Part shown: piece after piece, positions 10,100-23,370 of the stretch
How positions within the stretch are numbered: position 1 is the first letter of the stretch
Layout of the letters: each line of letters opens with the position of its first letter
Program-made: the position numbers and the translations under genes
Source of the DNA: Jaltomata sinuosa
Taxonomy: Eukaryota > Streptophyta > Magnoliopsida > Solanales > Solanaceae
DNA: 64,000 bases
Assembly: GCA_003996215.1 (NCBI GenBank)
Contig: QJPP01000671.1
Location: 124,001 to 188,000 of the forward strand
Direction: 5' to 3'
The notes under the pieces: model-generated
The model's input: only the letters and a program-made list of their open reading frames with translations
Databases searched by the model: none
What the model was told of the DNA's origin: nothing

Positions 10100-12320
10100 C
10101 TTTTTTACGGTTTTTTTACTCATTGTTCATTATTTTCAATCTGTTACACACTTTTTGGAGCTAAGAATGTACATTGATCTTTGTTCTTGGTTCTTTTTTA
10201 TTTTGCTATGACTTTTGATTATTTCTTGGATAATGTAATTTGGTTTTCATTACTTTTCTCTTGTAAGTCAATTATTATGAATTCTTCTATGTCCTTTATA
10301 TGATTCTTGAAAGCATGAGTAGCTAAAAACCATAACTAGAGTTGTGGAAAACATGATGGATTAACAAATGTAGGTTGAACAACATAGTGATTCTTCAATG
10401 GTGAAATTGCATGTATTGTTAATCTCTTCACTTTGATTGTTTTTTAGCGGTTGCAACCTTTAGAACTCGCCATAAATCTTAACTTGCTTAATAAAATAAT
10501 AAACGTTAGGAAAAATAATTAACAACAGAGATTTGAGGTTTCTATCCCTCATCGAATTATTTCAACTCTCATGAGGAAAATTATTATGAGATCAATAACG
10601 AAACTTAATATTTAAACACTTGAAGACTGAAAGGGTTTGAAGTGACATTCATCTATTTGGGTCGAAAGACTTTACTTGAACTATAAGCATTAGTTTTGCA
10701 TACATATCACTGGGATAAATCACTGATAATGTAGACGTACCACGTTATAAAATTACGGGAACACAATCCTAGTTTTTTCTCATAATTTTAATACAACAAC
10801 AATAAATCTGCATACAATTGGTTACGTACTAAAAATCTTTTATTGTCACGACCTAATTTCTCAGGTCATGATGGTACCTACAACCCTCCATTAGGCAAAC
10901 CAATCTCCATATCCCAAAATAGTTAGTAATGGGCTACTACCTAATCCAACAGGAACAATAAGCAAAAATAAGCGGAAGCAGATGTAAAATAGAACAATGC
11001 AAAGGCAAACAACCTGAATATATAAACATAAGGAAACACCAACCCAGAGACCTGGTATCAAAAATACATGAGCTTCTAATAGAATACAAGTGCTAGAGAT
11101 TACAAAATAGTAAATACAATTGTCTCTGAATAACAAAGGAGTAACAGTGCCAAGAGATGAGATGTGGTCAAGCCCCGGTCGGTAGGAGCTCACCCTAGTC
11201 TCGAATATCAAAAACCTGCACGAGTCTCCATGCGATCAATGGCAAAAGCTCACACTAATATCTGCACCAAAAAGATGCAGAAGTGTAGTATGAACACCAA
11301 ATTTAAAGCAACAGGTACACAGTAAGCATCATCAGCCGACTGAGCGCATATAAGATATAAAGGTAGTAAATAGCAGAAAGCAAAGAAGCAGTCACATAAG
11401 CAATAGAGAAATCACAAGGAAACTAGCACAGATAGAAGTCAACAAGAATTACAAACATGATATGCTAGCCACAAAAGCTATATATAATGCAGAACGCAGG
11501 TGAAGGAAAGAGTAACACACCTGGAATCCTTGTAACAATAATATATATATAGAGAGAGAGTTTAGAAAGATGGTGGTATACCGGTAACCTCAAGTAAGAA
11601 GAGAAAGAATGGAAGCAATTAAACATGCTCAAGCTAGGAACAATATACTAAACAAAATCATGCTAAAAACCTAACTCAAGATAAGAACAAACAAAAATCA
11701 ACCTCACAAGTACAACCCTATGATGGAATAAGCTATGCCATAAAGAACCAAAAGCCACTAATCAGCACCACGATAAAGGATAGAATCCGCTAACCAAAAC
11801 TGCTCTGAAGGCCACATAAATAGTGCCACAATAATATAGGACCCACTAATCCATCAATGATCAAAAGTTCAAATAATCATAACCTCAACAGGCTAGAAAC
11901 AACTAATCCACCAATAACTGAAGGCCATAACAAGCTCTAGAATAAGATATAAGCAACATAATCTACCTACAGTCCTAACGGGAGCCCATACAACCGAGGA
12001 ACACAATCACGTGAAAACAAACCCTCCAACATATCATACTATCAGAGTGTACACTGAGCAAACAACAAACAAGGGTGGAATCTGCATACAATATGCATGA
12101 TGATGTGATATAATGAAACCGGTGTGATAGTAACCCTGTATGTACCTCCTCCTGCGCTGATAGGCCTAGCAGGTAGGATCCATGGAAGGACACGACACAT
12201 ATACCTCAACTACACCATATACCCCTCCTCTGGAACACTCAACACGTAGCCTCTGGTCTAGATTGGCAAGGTCCATGGAGGTCCGTCACCATATAGTAAA
12301 ATGCAAAATCTCAAAGTGTA

Positions 12321-12520
12321 ACTGCCGGGAGTGTATCTGGGTTTAGATCAATAATTGGAATCTCGTAATATGGCTCAGATTTGATCCGAGTCTAAAGCAG
12401 TAGTAGTAGTCTCAATACCCCATCAAATGGTGCTCGGAGTGTATCCGGGTCTAAATAAGTGATCAATTTCTCAACAACCATAATAAAGGGTGCCCGGAGT
12501 GTATTCGGGTCCAAATCTGA
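12321..12520. repeat. Degenerate roughly 60-bp tandem repeats in LTR of A
   Basis: Repeated core cggagtgtatycgggtctaa at about 12324, 12380, 12434 and 12494. The partner LTR has copies at about 20449, 20505 and 20558 but lacks the segment after the third. It is noncoding. In the minus orientation it lies downstream of the TATA box. Confidence 0.7.
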
Positions 12521-13640
12521 AGTAAAAATAAATGTCTAGCGCTATGGCATAGCCGAGTCTAGTATCAGTATGAAAAGTAGTGATAAAATCATCATAATAT
12601 CTCCTTTACTTCATGATTATTCATAAAATCAGTTCCAAATTCCTTTTATAATCATTTTACTAAAAATGGGCTCTCGGGGTCATGCAAAGTTTAGAAAATC
12701 ATATATAGTTGGCCCGAAGAAAAAAACTGTAGTAAAATATGTAGAAAATCCTTTACATGAATGATATGCTCGCAAAGAATAGATTAGCCCAATGGCTCAC
12801 AAACAAGCTATCGGCCCTGCACAGGCCCAATCAGCTCTACATCAAAGGTATCCATCCTAATGTAATATCACAATGTCTGGGGCTCGTGGACATTCCCAAA
12901 TATCCCAACATTTATGGTCCAAAGGCATATACAAAGGCCACACGGGGCCATAAGGGTAATATTTCAATACTACAACGATTACTACAAACAACATAAGAAT
13001 AAATCAGACAGAAGAGATGGACAAGGTTTGGGGTACCAGCCTAGAATAAACAAACCAAGGATACTAATTAATGCAATTATAGCATATATACGCAAAGTTT
13101 ATTATGGAGAAGACCATAACCTACCTGACATCCAATGACAAGTTGTTGGAACAGTGTCGTCCAAGCTCGAACTGCTCCACGAAGACCTGCATTATGAATA
13201 AACTATCAACAACATATTCTATGCATCAATACAAAGCTAATGGTACCCATATTGCTAAAAGTTTAGACGAGTCGAAATCCGGCTCAAAAGCAAGACCGTG
13301 TGTCGGCAACCCAAAATCAGAAATAAAAGTTAACACAATGTTCCCAACCATTCTAAGAGCACATGCTCAAAAATTGAGCATGATTCATGAAGGATGAAGG
13401 GCCAAATAGATCCTACAAAGCCAAGGAAAAAGAGCGAATTAAAGAGGAAAGTTAGCGGAATTAAAGAAGAAAACTTACCACTTTATGACAAGAGGACGAT
13501 CACGGAAAAGTAATATATCACCCCAGCATCCTAGGATGTTTCCAAACTGAATATTGAACTTGGAACTCTTCAACCATGGAGGAAATATGAATGGAAAAAA
13601 AAAAGAAACAAAGGAGGAGAAATATTTATACTACCAGGGA

Positions 13641-13965
13641 TTTCTTCATCGCTATCTCGAGAAAAATCCTCGAGATCGTGATGAACAAAGGAGAAGGGCC
13701 TTCATCGCTATCGCAAGAAAACCCTTCTAGATCACGATGAACAAAAGAGCAGGGCATTTATTGCCATCACGAGAAAACCCTTTGAGAATGCGATGACCAG
13801 GATAAGGGCCATCATCGCTATTGCGACAAAACCCTTAGAGATCGTGATGAACAAAGGAGCAAGGCCTTAATTGCTATTATGAGAAAACCCTTCGAGATCG
13901 TGATGACCAAAAATTCAGACCTTCAAGATTGCGATGGTCTACTTTGATATCGCGATGAACAAATT
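13641..13965. repeat. CpG-rich roughly 55-bp repeats upstream of TATA, 3' LTR of A
   Basis: Five to six degenerate units built from catcgctatcgcgagaaaac plus a cgagatcgcgatgaacaaa-like half. Starts are near 13647, 13703, 13760, 13813 and 13869. The unit contains the self-complementary words tcgcga and atcgcgat. It lies immediately upstream (minus orientation) of the TATA box at 13623-13630. The partner block is at 21640-21995. Confidence 0.8.
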
Positions 13966-14689
13966 TTGGCCATACCAGCACTAAAAACCAGCTATTCACC
14001 AAGGATAAAATTTCACCGTATGGACCCTCGACATGCATCTGAGGTCCTGTGAATGCAAATGAAGTATGCTACTCGACTAAAAAGAAATTCCAAACTCAAT
14101 GGGATTGATGAAACTTCCGTCCGAGGTCGATTTAATAAAGAGTGGGCCTCGCGCCCAAAATCAATCTTTAGGCCAACCAAAACCAAAATGGAACCTAAGG
14201 ATAAAAATCAAGTCTGAAATCCTTGGGACCCAAACCAGTGGTCCCTCTAGCCCAAAAGTGACATTTCGGAGCTAACAGCGCTGACAGAATTTTCATCCGA
14301 GGTTGTCTTCTCCTAATGTTGACCAAATTCAACCCTAGAAGACTTATTGGCCTGAAAACACAGAACGAGAGGAAATTTCAAACTAAAAACTCTCGAATCT
14401 TGACCAAAGGTCCAACTAGACCAAAGTCCACACTTCAGAGCTAATGGAACTGTCGAAATTCAATTCCGAACATGATCGCTAAAAATGTTGACCAAAGTCA
14501 ATGATTTCCAAAGTTAAGGCTCTAAAATGGGGAAACATCCATAAAGACCAAACAAATGGCCCAGGCACTGGACTCTCAGTCCCAGCAAGCCATAAATGAC
14601 TTAGGACCGCTACAGGCAAGCTCTAACAGTACAAAAAAGGCAAAAAGTGTGAATAACCGGAAGGGTGATTACATCATCCACTACTAAAA

Positions 14690-17500
14690 AGGACTTTCTT
14701 CCTCGAAAGTCGAGAAAAAAGGAAGCACCAGAGACTTAACAACTATGAATACAAAGCCCGCAGTACCTTCTTAGAATCTCGGGTAGCCTCATCGACTGGA
14801 CGGCACCCAACGGAGCTAAACCAAAGACGACAACCACAAACTTCAACTACTCACAGGACAAAATTAACTCCAACCTTTAACTTCCAAAACTCCAAAGGTC
14901 TATCAACCGAACTGAACCTCAAGGTACTCAACCAAAAAGCACTGACAAAACACCGAAGCCAAATGAACCAAGGCGGTCAACACACAAAACTCAAAACCTC
15001 GATACCACAACCTTGTTCACCCAAAAAATCACCACTCAACCTCTATTTCATGAATCAATTAACCCATAAAACCCTTCTATCTAACCTAAATCCTTTGCAG
15101 CATAATCATGAAGCTTCACACAAGCCAAACACTCAAGCCACTCTCGAAACATCAACCAACCCATCGGAAGCCTAAAGTCTACACTATGCTCAATCTCAAA
15201 TGAAGCCACCTTCATACTCAAACTTTATCCAAGCCAGGCCCTAGTCTACTATCCTCTGACATCCAAAATAACAACCCATAGCATATCCTTGAAAAGTGGA
15301 GTAATCTGCCCCAACTAACTATCAACCAATGGATGAATACCTTTGCTAAGATAGAACTCATTACCTAAACCTAACTGAACCAACCATCATAGCTTAATTG
15401 AAACTTGCACACTGGGCTGGGAAAGATATGCAAGAACACCCTGTGTCAAAAGAGAAGTCTCCAAACTATCTAACAGAACCAATCTCATTGAATCATGCTA
15501 AGTCTGAATCAACTGAAAGTGAATGAACCAGGGCAACCTACCAAAGAAAACCCAAACACAAAACCAAATCTCTACAAGGAGTGGGGCAAGCCTATCCATG
15601 AAGTCCATAGCCATCAACTAAGCTTCAAACTCTAGAAATATCGCTGCCACTCTAAATACTCGAACACCATTTGGATTGGAAATCACCTTACTAGTCTCAC
15701 CTCAGAAAGAAGTCCACCAAGCCATGAACATCAATTCAAAACAACCTGTAGGCAAAGGAAAGGATGCTTGAAGTCCAAAGTCGCCACTTAGCTATTGATG
15801 AACTCAAAAATCTATCAACTCATCACCCACTAGCTCGAAGCATCCACTCTACTGTACTAGTACATGAACCACCAACTCTGAGAGCATTCAATATAACACA
15901 GCTCTTGGCCCACACTGGTTGAGTCTAACCAATATTGGAATCCCCTATAACAAATAACCCTTCAGTGAATCAACTTATTCAAACCTTCGAATCTCGAAAT
16001 ACAAAGGAGACCATCACCCCCAAAGTGACATTCGAATCCCAAGTAGCCCTATTGGCCTCAATCCGTACAACCTGATCACATATAACATGCAACCACCGAT
16101 CCTCGAACTGACATTGCTGAATCTGTCCAACTAAGGTGAAATGGACCTCATACTGACAAGAACACCACTGGGATCTAGAAAGTCCAGCCCAATCAAATGG
16201 TTAGCCAAGGACTAGGTGTTCAAGGCTAACGGCCACTCCAAAACTGAAGTAAAAAAAGCTAAGTTGCCGCACCCACTGCCTTCTGGCACAAGGATGCTAC
16301 AACGAGAGAGAAACTTCCATAAACCATATGAAGTAACCTTCTATCCCATGATTCTGAGACCCAACTCTAACTGCCAAACAATGCCTCTATTGAACCCATG
16401 AGTAGACCCATACGTTGCCGATGAACACTATAAGAACTGGAGCCAAGTAAGCTCTGAATACTCAATTTTCCCAATCCGTAGTGTTGTTGAGACTTGGGTC
16501 ACCCAAGGAACATAATCAAGCAAATCATAGTCGATGTAAAATGCTCTCAAAGGTAGTACTAGAAATAGCCACAACTTCAATCTCTTACTAGAAGGAAATC
16601 TAACTTCGAACTCATCTAATGGAAAAATACCACTACATTCTGTAGTCGGTTGAATCGAGTCACCAATACACAAACCCAAGAAACACTCAGTCGTCACCTC
16701 AGTAAGCTACTAGAACACCCATACCTACAAACAAGGAGTCATCTCCCTCTTTTTTTAAACCAATGGAACCCCTTCTAAAGATACACTAAACTCAACAAAC
16801 ACTTCTTAGTAGATCCTGGAGTTGTTCCCTTAGCTCCCACATCTCTACTTGCAACACTCGATAAGACAGAAAAAGAATAGGTTGAATTCCCAACTCAACC
16901 TCAATGCTACAGTCAAAACTTAACTGCAATACCACCACCAAACCTCAACCATAATACTATAGTCAAAACTCAACCATAATACCATAGTCAAAACTCAACC
17001 CAACCAAAATTGGGGAGAACAAGGAAAGCAACTCAACTAGACTTTGAATGGAGGAAAACAATGAAAGGAACCCATATACCTGCCAACTTCCAAAACCAAC
17101 AAAAATAATGAGGGTCGACTCTAACCACCCGAGAAAAGCAAAACCATATAGTACCCACTTGCATAACCAACACCACTCTCCTTAAGACAAACCCACTTTC
17201 TCTGGTACATAACTACTGGTACCACACCAAACCAACAGAAGGACTTCTAGCAAATTCTAGATAATAGCCTAGGCAACAACCACCCAAGACCGCTAGAAAA
17301 GAAAAACTCAAACTAATTCTGGAAGCACAACAAAAACTGAAAACAGGGCTAACAAGACCTACCCATGACTCAAAACTCCGGGTACTTATCTCTCAAGGGA
17401 AACACACCCTATCCACTACTAAAAAGAATTAATCTACTAGGAAATCATATGCACAAACACTACAAACTAAAGTAGTAATACAACCAAATAAGAAACAAGT
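14690..17500 (-). pseudogene. Pol remnant of element A (protease to integrase)
   Basis: Heavily decayed, but collinear with the pol of B. Next to the LTR (about 14740-14830) one frame gives VGCRPVDEATRDSKK, the counterpart of WRHRPVEEATWEIE in the chromodomain-like end of the B integrase. About 15560-15640 matches the integrase core region of B near 32010-32080 (catccatgaagtccatagcc against tacgagtccatagctatccg). About 16790-16900 matches the protease-RT linker of B (33780-33860). The RT catalytic region itself could not be found. Spacing suggests several hundred bases were lost around RT relative to B. There is no open frame longer than 90 codons, so it is non-functional. Confidence 0.55.
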
Positions 17501-18800
17501 AGGCATATAAGCATATACATGAAAAAGGATAGATTCGCAAAGCAAACAATGCCAGTACTAGCTAATGGTATTGAAAGTCGTACCTACAGAAATGATATCT
17601 AGAACCTCCACCTTTGGCCTACCAAGAGTGGCATCACACTATCGGTGTCTATCACTGGACTGGGTAGTCGATGATGAAGGCGCATTCATCTCTCTCCAAG
17701 GACAATCTCTAAGATAGTGACTAAAAACTCCAGGACTATAGCAACTCAAGGAAGCCCTTGCTCTGATGCATAGTGCCTCTCGACTCTGGATGGATACCTG
17801 AACTACCTAGCTGAAGCCACCACTAACCTTCTGGGGACCACTCGTATAACTCTGCACACCGTCTCTAGCTAGTGGCACTGGAGCCCTAGAAGATGAAACT
17901 TGCTGACCCTGCTGACTGGAAGGTATGATCGTGGGGCAATCCCTAGCAAAGTGCCCACACTCACCACACTAAAAACAAGCCTTACCAGATGAAGTCTGAT
18001 GGGAAGATCTCATTGAACCTGACTAGCCACCATTGGCTACACGCTCTGAATACAAACCTCAAAGAACCTGACCTACACCGCATCTACTATTCTCAACATG
18101 CCCTATACAACTACCCTCGGAGACCTATGGAGCCACTGAAGATGGTCTACTAGATAGTAAGCAATGGAACCAATCTCTAGTAGAAAATCCCCTACCTCGA
18201 GTCTAAGAACTAGGAAACTGCCCTAACAGTGATGCCTCTTAGAACTACCTCCATAAGACTCACGGCATAAACCTTCAATAGGACAAGCATGATCAACTAC
18301 CTGAAGAAAGGTAGTCCCAACTGTCACCAAGTGCTCTGTCGCCAAATGGGGTGGTGAAATCAATCCTCCAACAAATCTCTAAACTCTCTCAAACTTTGTA
18401 GGCATAGTCTTACCTGTTTGCCTAACCATCTTGTGAAACCTCACCTCATACTCTAATATTGACATACAACCCTGCTGAAGACCTGGAACCTCAAACCTAA
18501 CTGAAGCACCACTTGATGAACTGGGTACTGCCTTACCTGGGGTACTAAAACACCCACTGGAGGACACGGAGGACTCGAAGTCCTAGCCACGGTGTCCTAA
18601 AGAACTTGTGCAGCATGTAACCCTACCAGAGGCTAGGCTGGCCTTAAATCCCCTAACTGATGTGGTCTGCTCTTACTCTAAAATCTTTCCACTAAAGGAA
18701 GCACTGAAGCAACAAGCACAGAAGCCTCGACATCACCCGCTATCGTACTCACCCTAGGCATCTAAAAAGGAATGGAACAAGAATTTTTAGAAGTTAATAG
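17501..18800 (-). pseudogene. Gag remnant of element A
   Basis: The minus strand shows a capsid C-terminal segment (GLQQGCMSILEYEVRFHKM and TMPTKFERV, 18379-18490). This parallels LEQGSMSVSEYKVLFNQL in the gag of B. A CCHC knuckle follows at about 17940-17985, reading CF-stop-CGECGHFARDC, so the zinc ligands survive but a stop sits between the first two Cys. Frameshifts and stops are scattered throughout. The product would have coated element RNA. Confidence 0.7.
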
Positions 18801-18950
18801 AGCTAGGAATGCATGATGAAGAGCCAAGAATATGGAATTTTTCCTAATAATGCCCTGTACCCTCCCGCAGATAGGATACAAGCGTCATCATACTGATCCA
18901 CGAGAATCTACTTAGACACTAGCTCTTGTACATAAAACACCGGTGAACTT

Positions 18951-18965
18951 AGAGCTCTGATATCA
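18951..18965 (-). other. PBS of element A, tRNA-iMet type, mutated
   Basis: The minus strand reads TGATATCAGAGCTCT, three bases inside the 5' LTR. Element B has TGGTATCAGAGCTC with the same three-base spacer, so A carries a G-to-A change in the second position pair of the consensus TGGTATCAGAGC. Confidence 0.75.
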
Positions 18966-18968
18966 AGT

Positions 18969-21900
18969 TGTCACAACTCAATTTTTCCGGTCATGATGGC
19001 ACCTACAACCCCTTAGTAGGCACACTTAGCCCCATATCCCAGAATGGTTAGTAATGAGCTACTACCTAATCTAAGATGCACAATAAGTAGAAATAAGCGG
19101 AAGCAAATGTAAAATAGAACAATACGAAAGCAAAAAAACTGAATATATAAACATAAGGAAACTACATCAACCGAAAGACCTGGTATCAAAAGTACATGAG
19201 CTTCTAATAGAATACAAGTGCTAGAGATGACAAAATAGTAAATACAACTGTCTCTGAATAAACAAGGAGTAACAGTGCCAAGAGATGAGATGTGTTCAAG
19301 CCCCGGTCGGTAAGAGCTCACCCTAATCTCGAATATCCAAAACCTGTGTGAGTCTCCACGCAATCAACGGGGAAAGCTTACACTAATATCTACACCAGAA
19401 AGATGCAGAAGTATAGTGTGAACACCAATTACTAAGCAACGTATACCCAGTAGGCATCATCAGCCGACTGAGCGCATATAAGATATAAAGGCAATAAATA
19501 GCAAATCGCGAAGAAGCAACCATAGAAGCAATAGAGAAAGCACAAGGAAACTAGCACGGATAGAAGTAAACAAGAATTACAAACATGTTATGATAGCCAC
19601 AAAATCTATATATAACGCAAAATACAGGTGAAGGAAAGAAAAACGCACCTAGAGTCCTTGTAACAAAAATATATAGAGAGAGAATTTAGAAAGATGGTGC
19701 TATACCGGTAACCTCAAGTAAGAAGAGCAAGAATGGAAGCAATTAAACATGCTCAAGCTAGGAACAATATACTTAACGAAATTAGGATAAAAACCCAACT
19801 AAAGATAAGAACAAACAGAAATCAACCTCATAAGTACAACCCTAGGATTGAATAAGCTATGCCACAAAGAAACGAAAGCCACTAATAAGCACCACGATAA
19901 AGGATAGAATCTGCTAACCTACAACTGCTCAGAAGGCCACATAAATAGTGCCACAATAATATAGGACCCACTAATCCATCAATGATAAAGAGTTCAAATA
20001 ATCATAACCTCAACAGGCTAGAAACCACTAATCCACCAATAACTGAAGGACATAATAATGTCTATAATAAGATATAAGCAATATAATCTACCTACAATCC
20101 CAACGGGTTCCCATACACCTGAGAAACATAATCAAGTGAAAACAAACCCTCCGGCATCCCATACTACTGAAGCATACACTGATCAAATAGTAAATGATAG
20201 TGTAATCGGCATATACTATGCATGATGATGTGATATGATGGAACCAGTGTGATAGTAACCCTGTATGTACCTCCTCCGATGCCAATAGGCCCAGCAGGTA
20301 GGATCCATGGAATGACACGATCCGTATACCTTAACTACATTGTATACTCCTCTTCCAGCACATTCAAAATGTAGCCACTGGTCCAGATCGTCAAGGTCCA
20401 TAGAGGTCTATGACCACATACTAAAATACAAAATCTCAAAGTGTAACTACTCGGAGAGTATTTGGGTCCAGATCAATAATCGTAATCTCGTAATACATGC
20501 CTAGATTTGATTCGGGTCTAAATCAGTAGTAGTAGTCTCAAAACCCCGTCAAAGGGTGCCTGGAGTGTATTCGGGTCTAAATCAGTGATCAAAGTCTCAA
20601 CAACAGAAGATTCATAAAATCAGTTCCAAATTTCTTTTATATTCATTTTACAAAAAATGGGCCCTCGAGGCCATGTAAAGTTTAGAAAACCATTTATAGT
20701 TGGTCCAAAGCAAAAACAGTAGTAAAATATGCAGAAAATCCTTTGCATGAATAATATGCTCGCAAATAATAGGTTAGCCCAACGGCTACCAATTAACCTA
20801 TCGGTACTTCACAGGCACATTCATCTCTACAACAAAGGTATCCAGCCAAATGTAATATCACAATGTCCGAGACTCGCAGACATTCCCAAATATCCCACCG
20901 TTTATGGTCCAAAGGCATATACAAAGGACACACGGGGCCACAAGGGTAATATTTTGATACTAGATAGAGCACTACAAATAATGTACAAATAAATCGGACA
21001 GAAGAGACGGACAAGGTCTGGGGTACCAACCTGGAATAACCCACCTAGGGATACTAATTAATGCAATTATAGCCTATATATGCAAAGTCTAGTATGGAGA
21101 AGATCGTAACCTACATAACGTCCGATGACTAGCTGTTGGAAAAATGTATCCAAGCTCAAACTTCTCCATGAATCCCCAAATCATGAACAAACTATCAAAA
21201 ACAACATATTCTATGCGTCAATACAAAGCTAACGGTACTTATATTTCTAAAAGTTTAGCCGGATCGAAATCTGGGTCAAAAGCGAGCCCATAGGCCTTGT
21301 AACCCAAAATCAGAAATGAAAGTTAACACGGTGTTCCAAACCTTTCCAGGAGCACATGCTTAAAAATTGAACATGATTCATGAATAATAAAGGGCCAAAC
21401 AGCCTCTATGAAACCAAGGAAAAAAAGGGAATTAAAGAGGAAAGTTAGCAGAATTAAAGAAGAAAACTTACTAATTTACGATAAGGGGATGATCACAGAC
21501 AAGTAATATATTACCCCAGCACCCTAGGATAATTCCACACTGAATATTGAGCTTAGAGCTCTTCAACTATGCAAGAAATACGAATGGAAATGAAAAAGAA
21601 ATGAAGGAGGACAAATATTTATACTACCAGGGATTTCTTCATCATCTCGAGAAAAATCCTCGAGATTGCGATGACCAAGCTGGCTAACTCATCGCTATTG
21701 TGATGGTTAGCCTAGAGATCATAATGACAAAATAGCAGGGCCTTTATCGCTATTGCGAGAAAACCTTTCTAAATTGCGATGAACAAAACAGCAGGGCATT
21801 TATCGCTATCGCGAGAAAACCCTTCAAAATTGCGATGACCAAAGGAGCAGGGCCTTCATCGCTATCACAAGAAAACCCTTTGAGATCTCAATGAACAAAG

Positions 21901-22719
21901 GAGCAGGGCCTTCATCACTATCATGAGAAAACCATTTGAGATCGTGATGAATAAAAAGTCAGACCTTCGAGATTACGATTGTCTACTTTGAGATCTAGAT
22001 GAACAAATTTCGGCCATACCAGCAACTGAAAACCAAAAGTTCACCAAGGCTAAAATTTCAATAGATGGACCCTTGGGATGCATCTGGGGTCCCGTAAATG
22101 TAAAAAAACTATGCTACTCGACTAAAAATGATATTTTGGACTCAACAGAATTGAAATAACTTCTATTTGAGGTTGATTTAACAAAAAAAGGGCCCCGTGC
22201 CAAAAATCAACCTTTAGGCCAACAAAAACCAAAATGGAACCTAAGGCCAAAAATCAAGGTCAGAAGCCTCGGGACCCAAACCAATGGTCCCTCTAGCTTA
22301 AAAGTGACATTCTAAAGCTAATAGCACTGATGGAATTTTCATCCTAGGTCGTCTTCCCCGAATGTTGACCAAAGTCAACCCTACAAGCCTAACTCGCCTG
22401 AAAACACAAAATGAGAGGGAATTCAAAACTAAAAGCTCTTGGATCCTGACCAAAGGTCCAACTAGACCAAAGTCCATGCTCTAGATCTAAAAAATCTATC
22501 AGAATTCAATTCTGAGCATGATCAATAAGAATGTTGACCAAAGTCAATGATTTCCAATGTTAAAGCTCTAAAATGGGAAACGTCCATAAAGACCAAACAA
22601 ATGGCTTGGGCATAAAACTTCCACTCCCAGCAAGCCATAAATGACTTAGGGCCACTATAGTCAAGCTCTAACAGTACAAAGAAGGCAAAAACGTGTGAAT
22701 GATCAAAAGGGTTATTATA
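18969..22719 (-). repeat. 5' LTR of element A
   Basis: From tgtcacaact to gttattata, 3751 bp, colinear with 10844-14673. A gap of roughly 130-150 bp near 20607 removes the last repeat unit and flanking sequence present in the partner at about 12475-12625. The tandem CpG-rich block (21640-21995) and TATA box (21616-21623) are retained. Confidence 0.9.
21616..21623 (-). promoter_or_regulatory. TATA box of element A 5' LTR
   Basis: TATAAATA on the minus strand, the same as in the other LTR (13623-13630). It lies just downstream of the CpG-rich repeat block. It is the likely core promoter for element transcription, if it is not silenced. Confidence 0.6.
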
Positions 22720-22899
22720 TTTATACTTTTACTTTTCATGTTAAACACCCCTAGAAATAAAGACTACCAGTTGGATAACCACTACTAAAATATTTCTCCA
22801 CATATTCTCTGTGAGATTTGACCCCAACTCTCAATTGGATACTATATTTGATAGTGACCACTTTATATCTCTTTTGAAGGTATAATTTGGGCATATCAA

Positions 22900-23370
22900 G
22901 GTTCTATACTTTCTCATCAGGTAAGGCTTCATTAGCTCAACCTTTAGGCCTCCCTTCTTCTTCTTCTTACCTTGAAAAGTAATTTGCAGCCTGGTTTTTA
23001 GTACTTTCTTTATCTTTAATATCAAAATCAAACTCTTGAAACAAAAGCACCCATCTAATCAACCTTGCCTTTGCATTTATTTTGGTGATGTGGTACCGAA
23101 TTGCTGCATGGTCAGTGTGAACAATGATCTTAGTGCCTAAAAGATAAGCTTTAAACTTTTCAAAAGCATACACCACCGTCAATAACTTTTGCTTTATTAT
23201 AGTATAGTTCTTTTAACCCATAATCAACACTTTACTAGCATAGTAGATCATATGGAAGACCTTCTCTCTTCTTTGGTCAAGAACATATCCTAGAACCATA
23301 CCACTCACGTCACACATCACCTCAAAAAGATTGGACCAGTCTAGTGCAGTAAAAAAAAGATGATGTAAGC
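22900..23370 (-). pseudogene. RNase H of element D2, 3' truncated
   Basis: The minus strand reads MCDVSGMVLGYVLDQRREKVF and IYYASKVLIMG (23220-23325, with a stop), then a 71-codon frame (22967-23182) with VVYAFEKFKAYLLGTKI, VHTDHAAIRYHITK and LIRWVLLFQEFDFDIKDK. These are the first catalytic-Asp region, the YASK motif and the TDH motif of Ty3/gypsy RNase H. The domain would degrade RNA in the RNA:DNA hybrid during reverse transcription. After the linker start (GLKVELMKPYLMRKY) homology stops at 22900 against the end of the D1 LTR. Confidence 0.85.

Larger units (their letters stand above)
10844..14673 (-). repeat. 3' LTR of element A
   Basis: From tgtcacgacc to gattaca, 3830 bp. It includes a short (AT)n(AG)n microsatellite at 11539-11560, a degenerate roughly 60-bp repeat (12321-12520), a TATA box TATAAATA on the minus strand (13623-13630) and a CpG-rich repeat block (13641-13965). 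Two 70-80-codon frames at 12757-13138 are not conserved in frame and are not genes. Confidence 0.9.
10844..22719 (-). mobile_element. Complete decayed gypsy element A (11.9 kb)
   Basis: Two LTRs in the same orientation (10844-14673 and 18969-22719) enclose a 4.3-kb internal region read on the minus strand. The element is flanked by a perfect 5-bp TSD tttat (10839-10843 and 22720-22724). PBS and PPT positions put the 5' LTR on the right. Gag, a zinc knuckle and homology to the pol of B place it in the same chromovirus-like group as B. By eye the two LTRs differ at roughly 9% of positions over a 265-bp stretch, so the insertion is old. The 5' LTR end CA has become TA. Confidence 0.9.
9547..22899 (+). 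mobile_element. 3' LTR of element D1, split by element A
   Basis: The LTR starts TGTTGATATG at 9547, runs to 10843, is interrupted by A, and resumes at 22725 to end GGGCATATCA at 22899. The rejoined sequence follows the LTR of F: the start at 62313 read leftwards, and the end block ttctctgtgagatttgacccc (22805-22826) against ttctctgtgggattcgacccc (in F, minus strand). The homologous D2 LTR ends in the same way. No PBS follows 22899, and a PPT precedes 9547, so this is a 3' LTR in plus orientation. The LTR proper is about 1.47 kb. It abuts the truncated RNase H of D2, which is on the opposite strand. Confidence 0.8.

Noticed and set aside
11539..11560. (AT)n(AG)n microsatellite
   Set aside because: A short ordinary microsatellite inside the A LTR, shorter in the partner LTR. 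No further significance.
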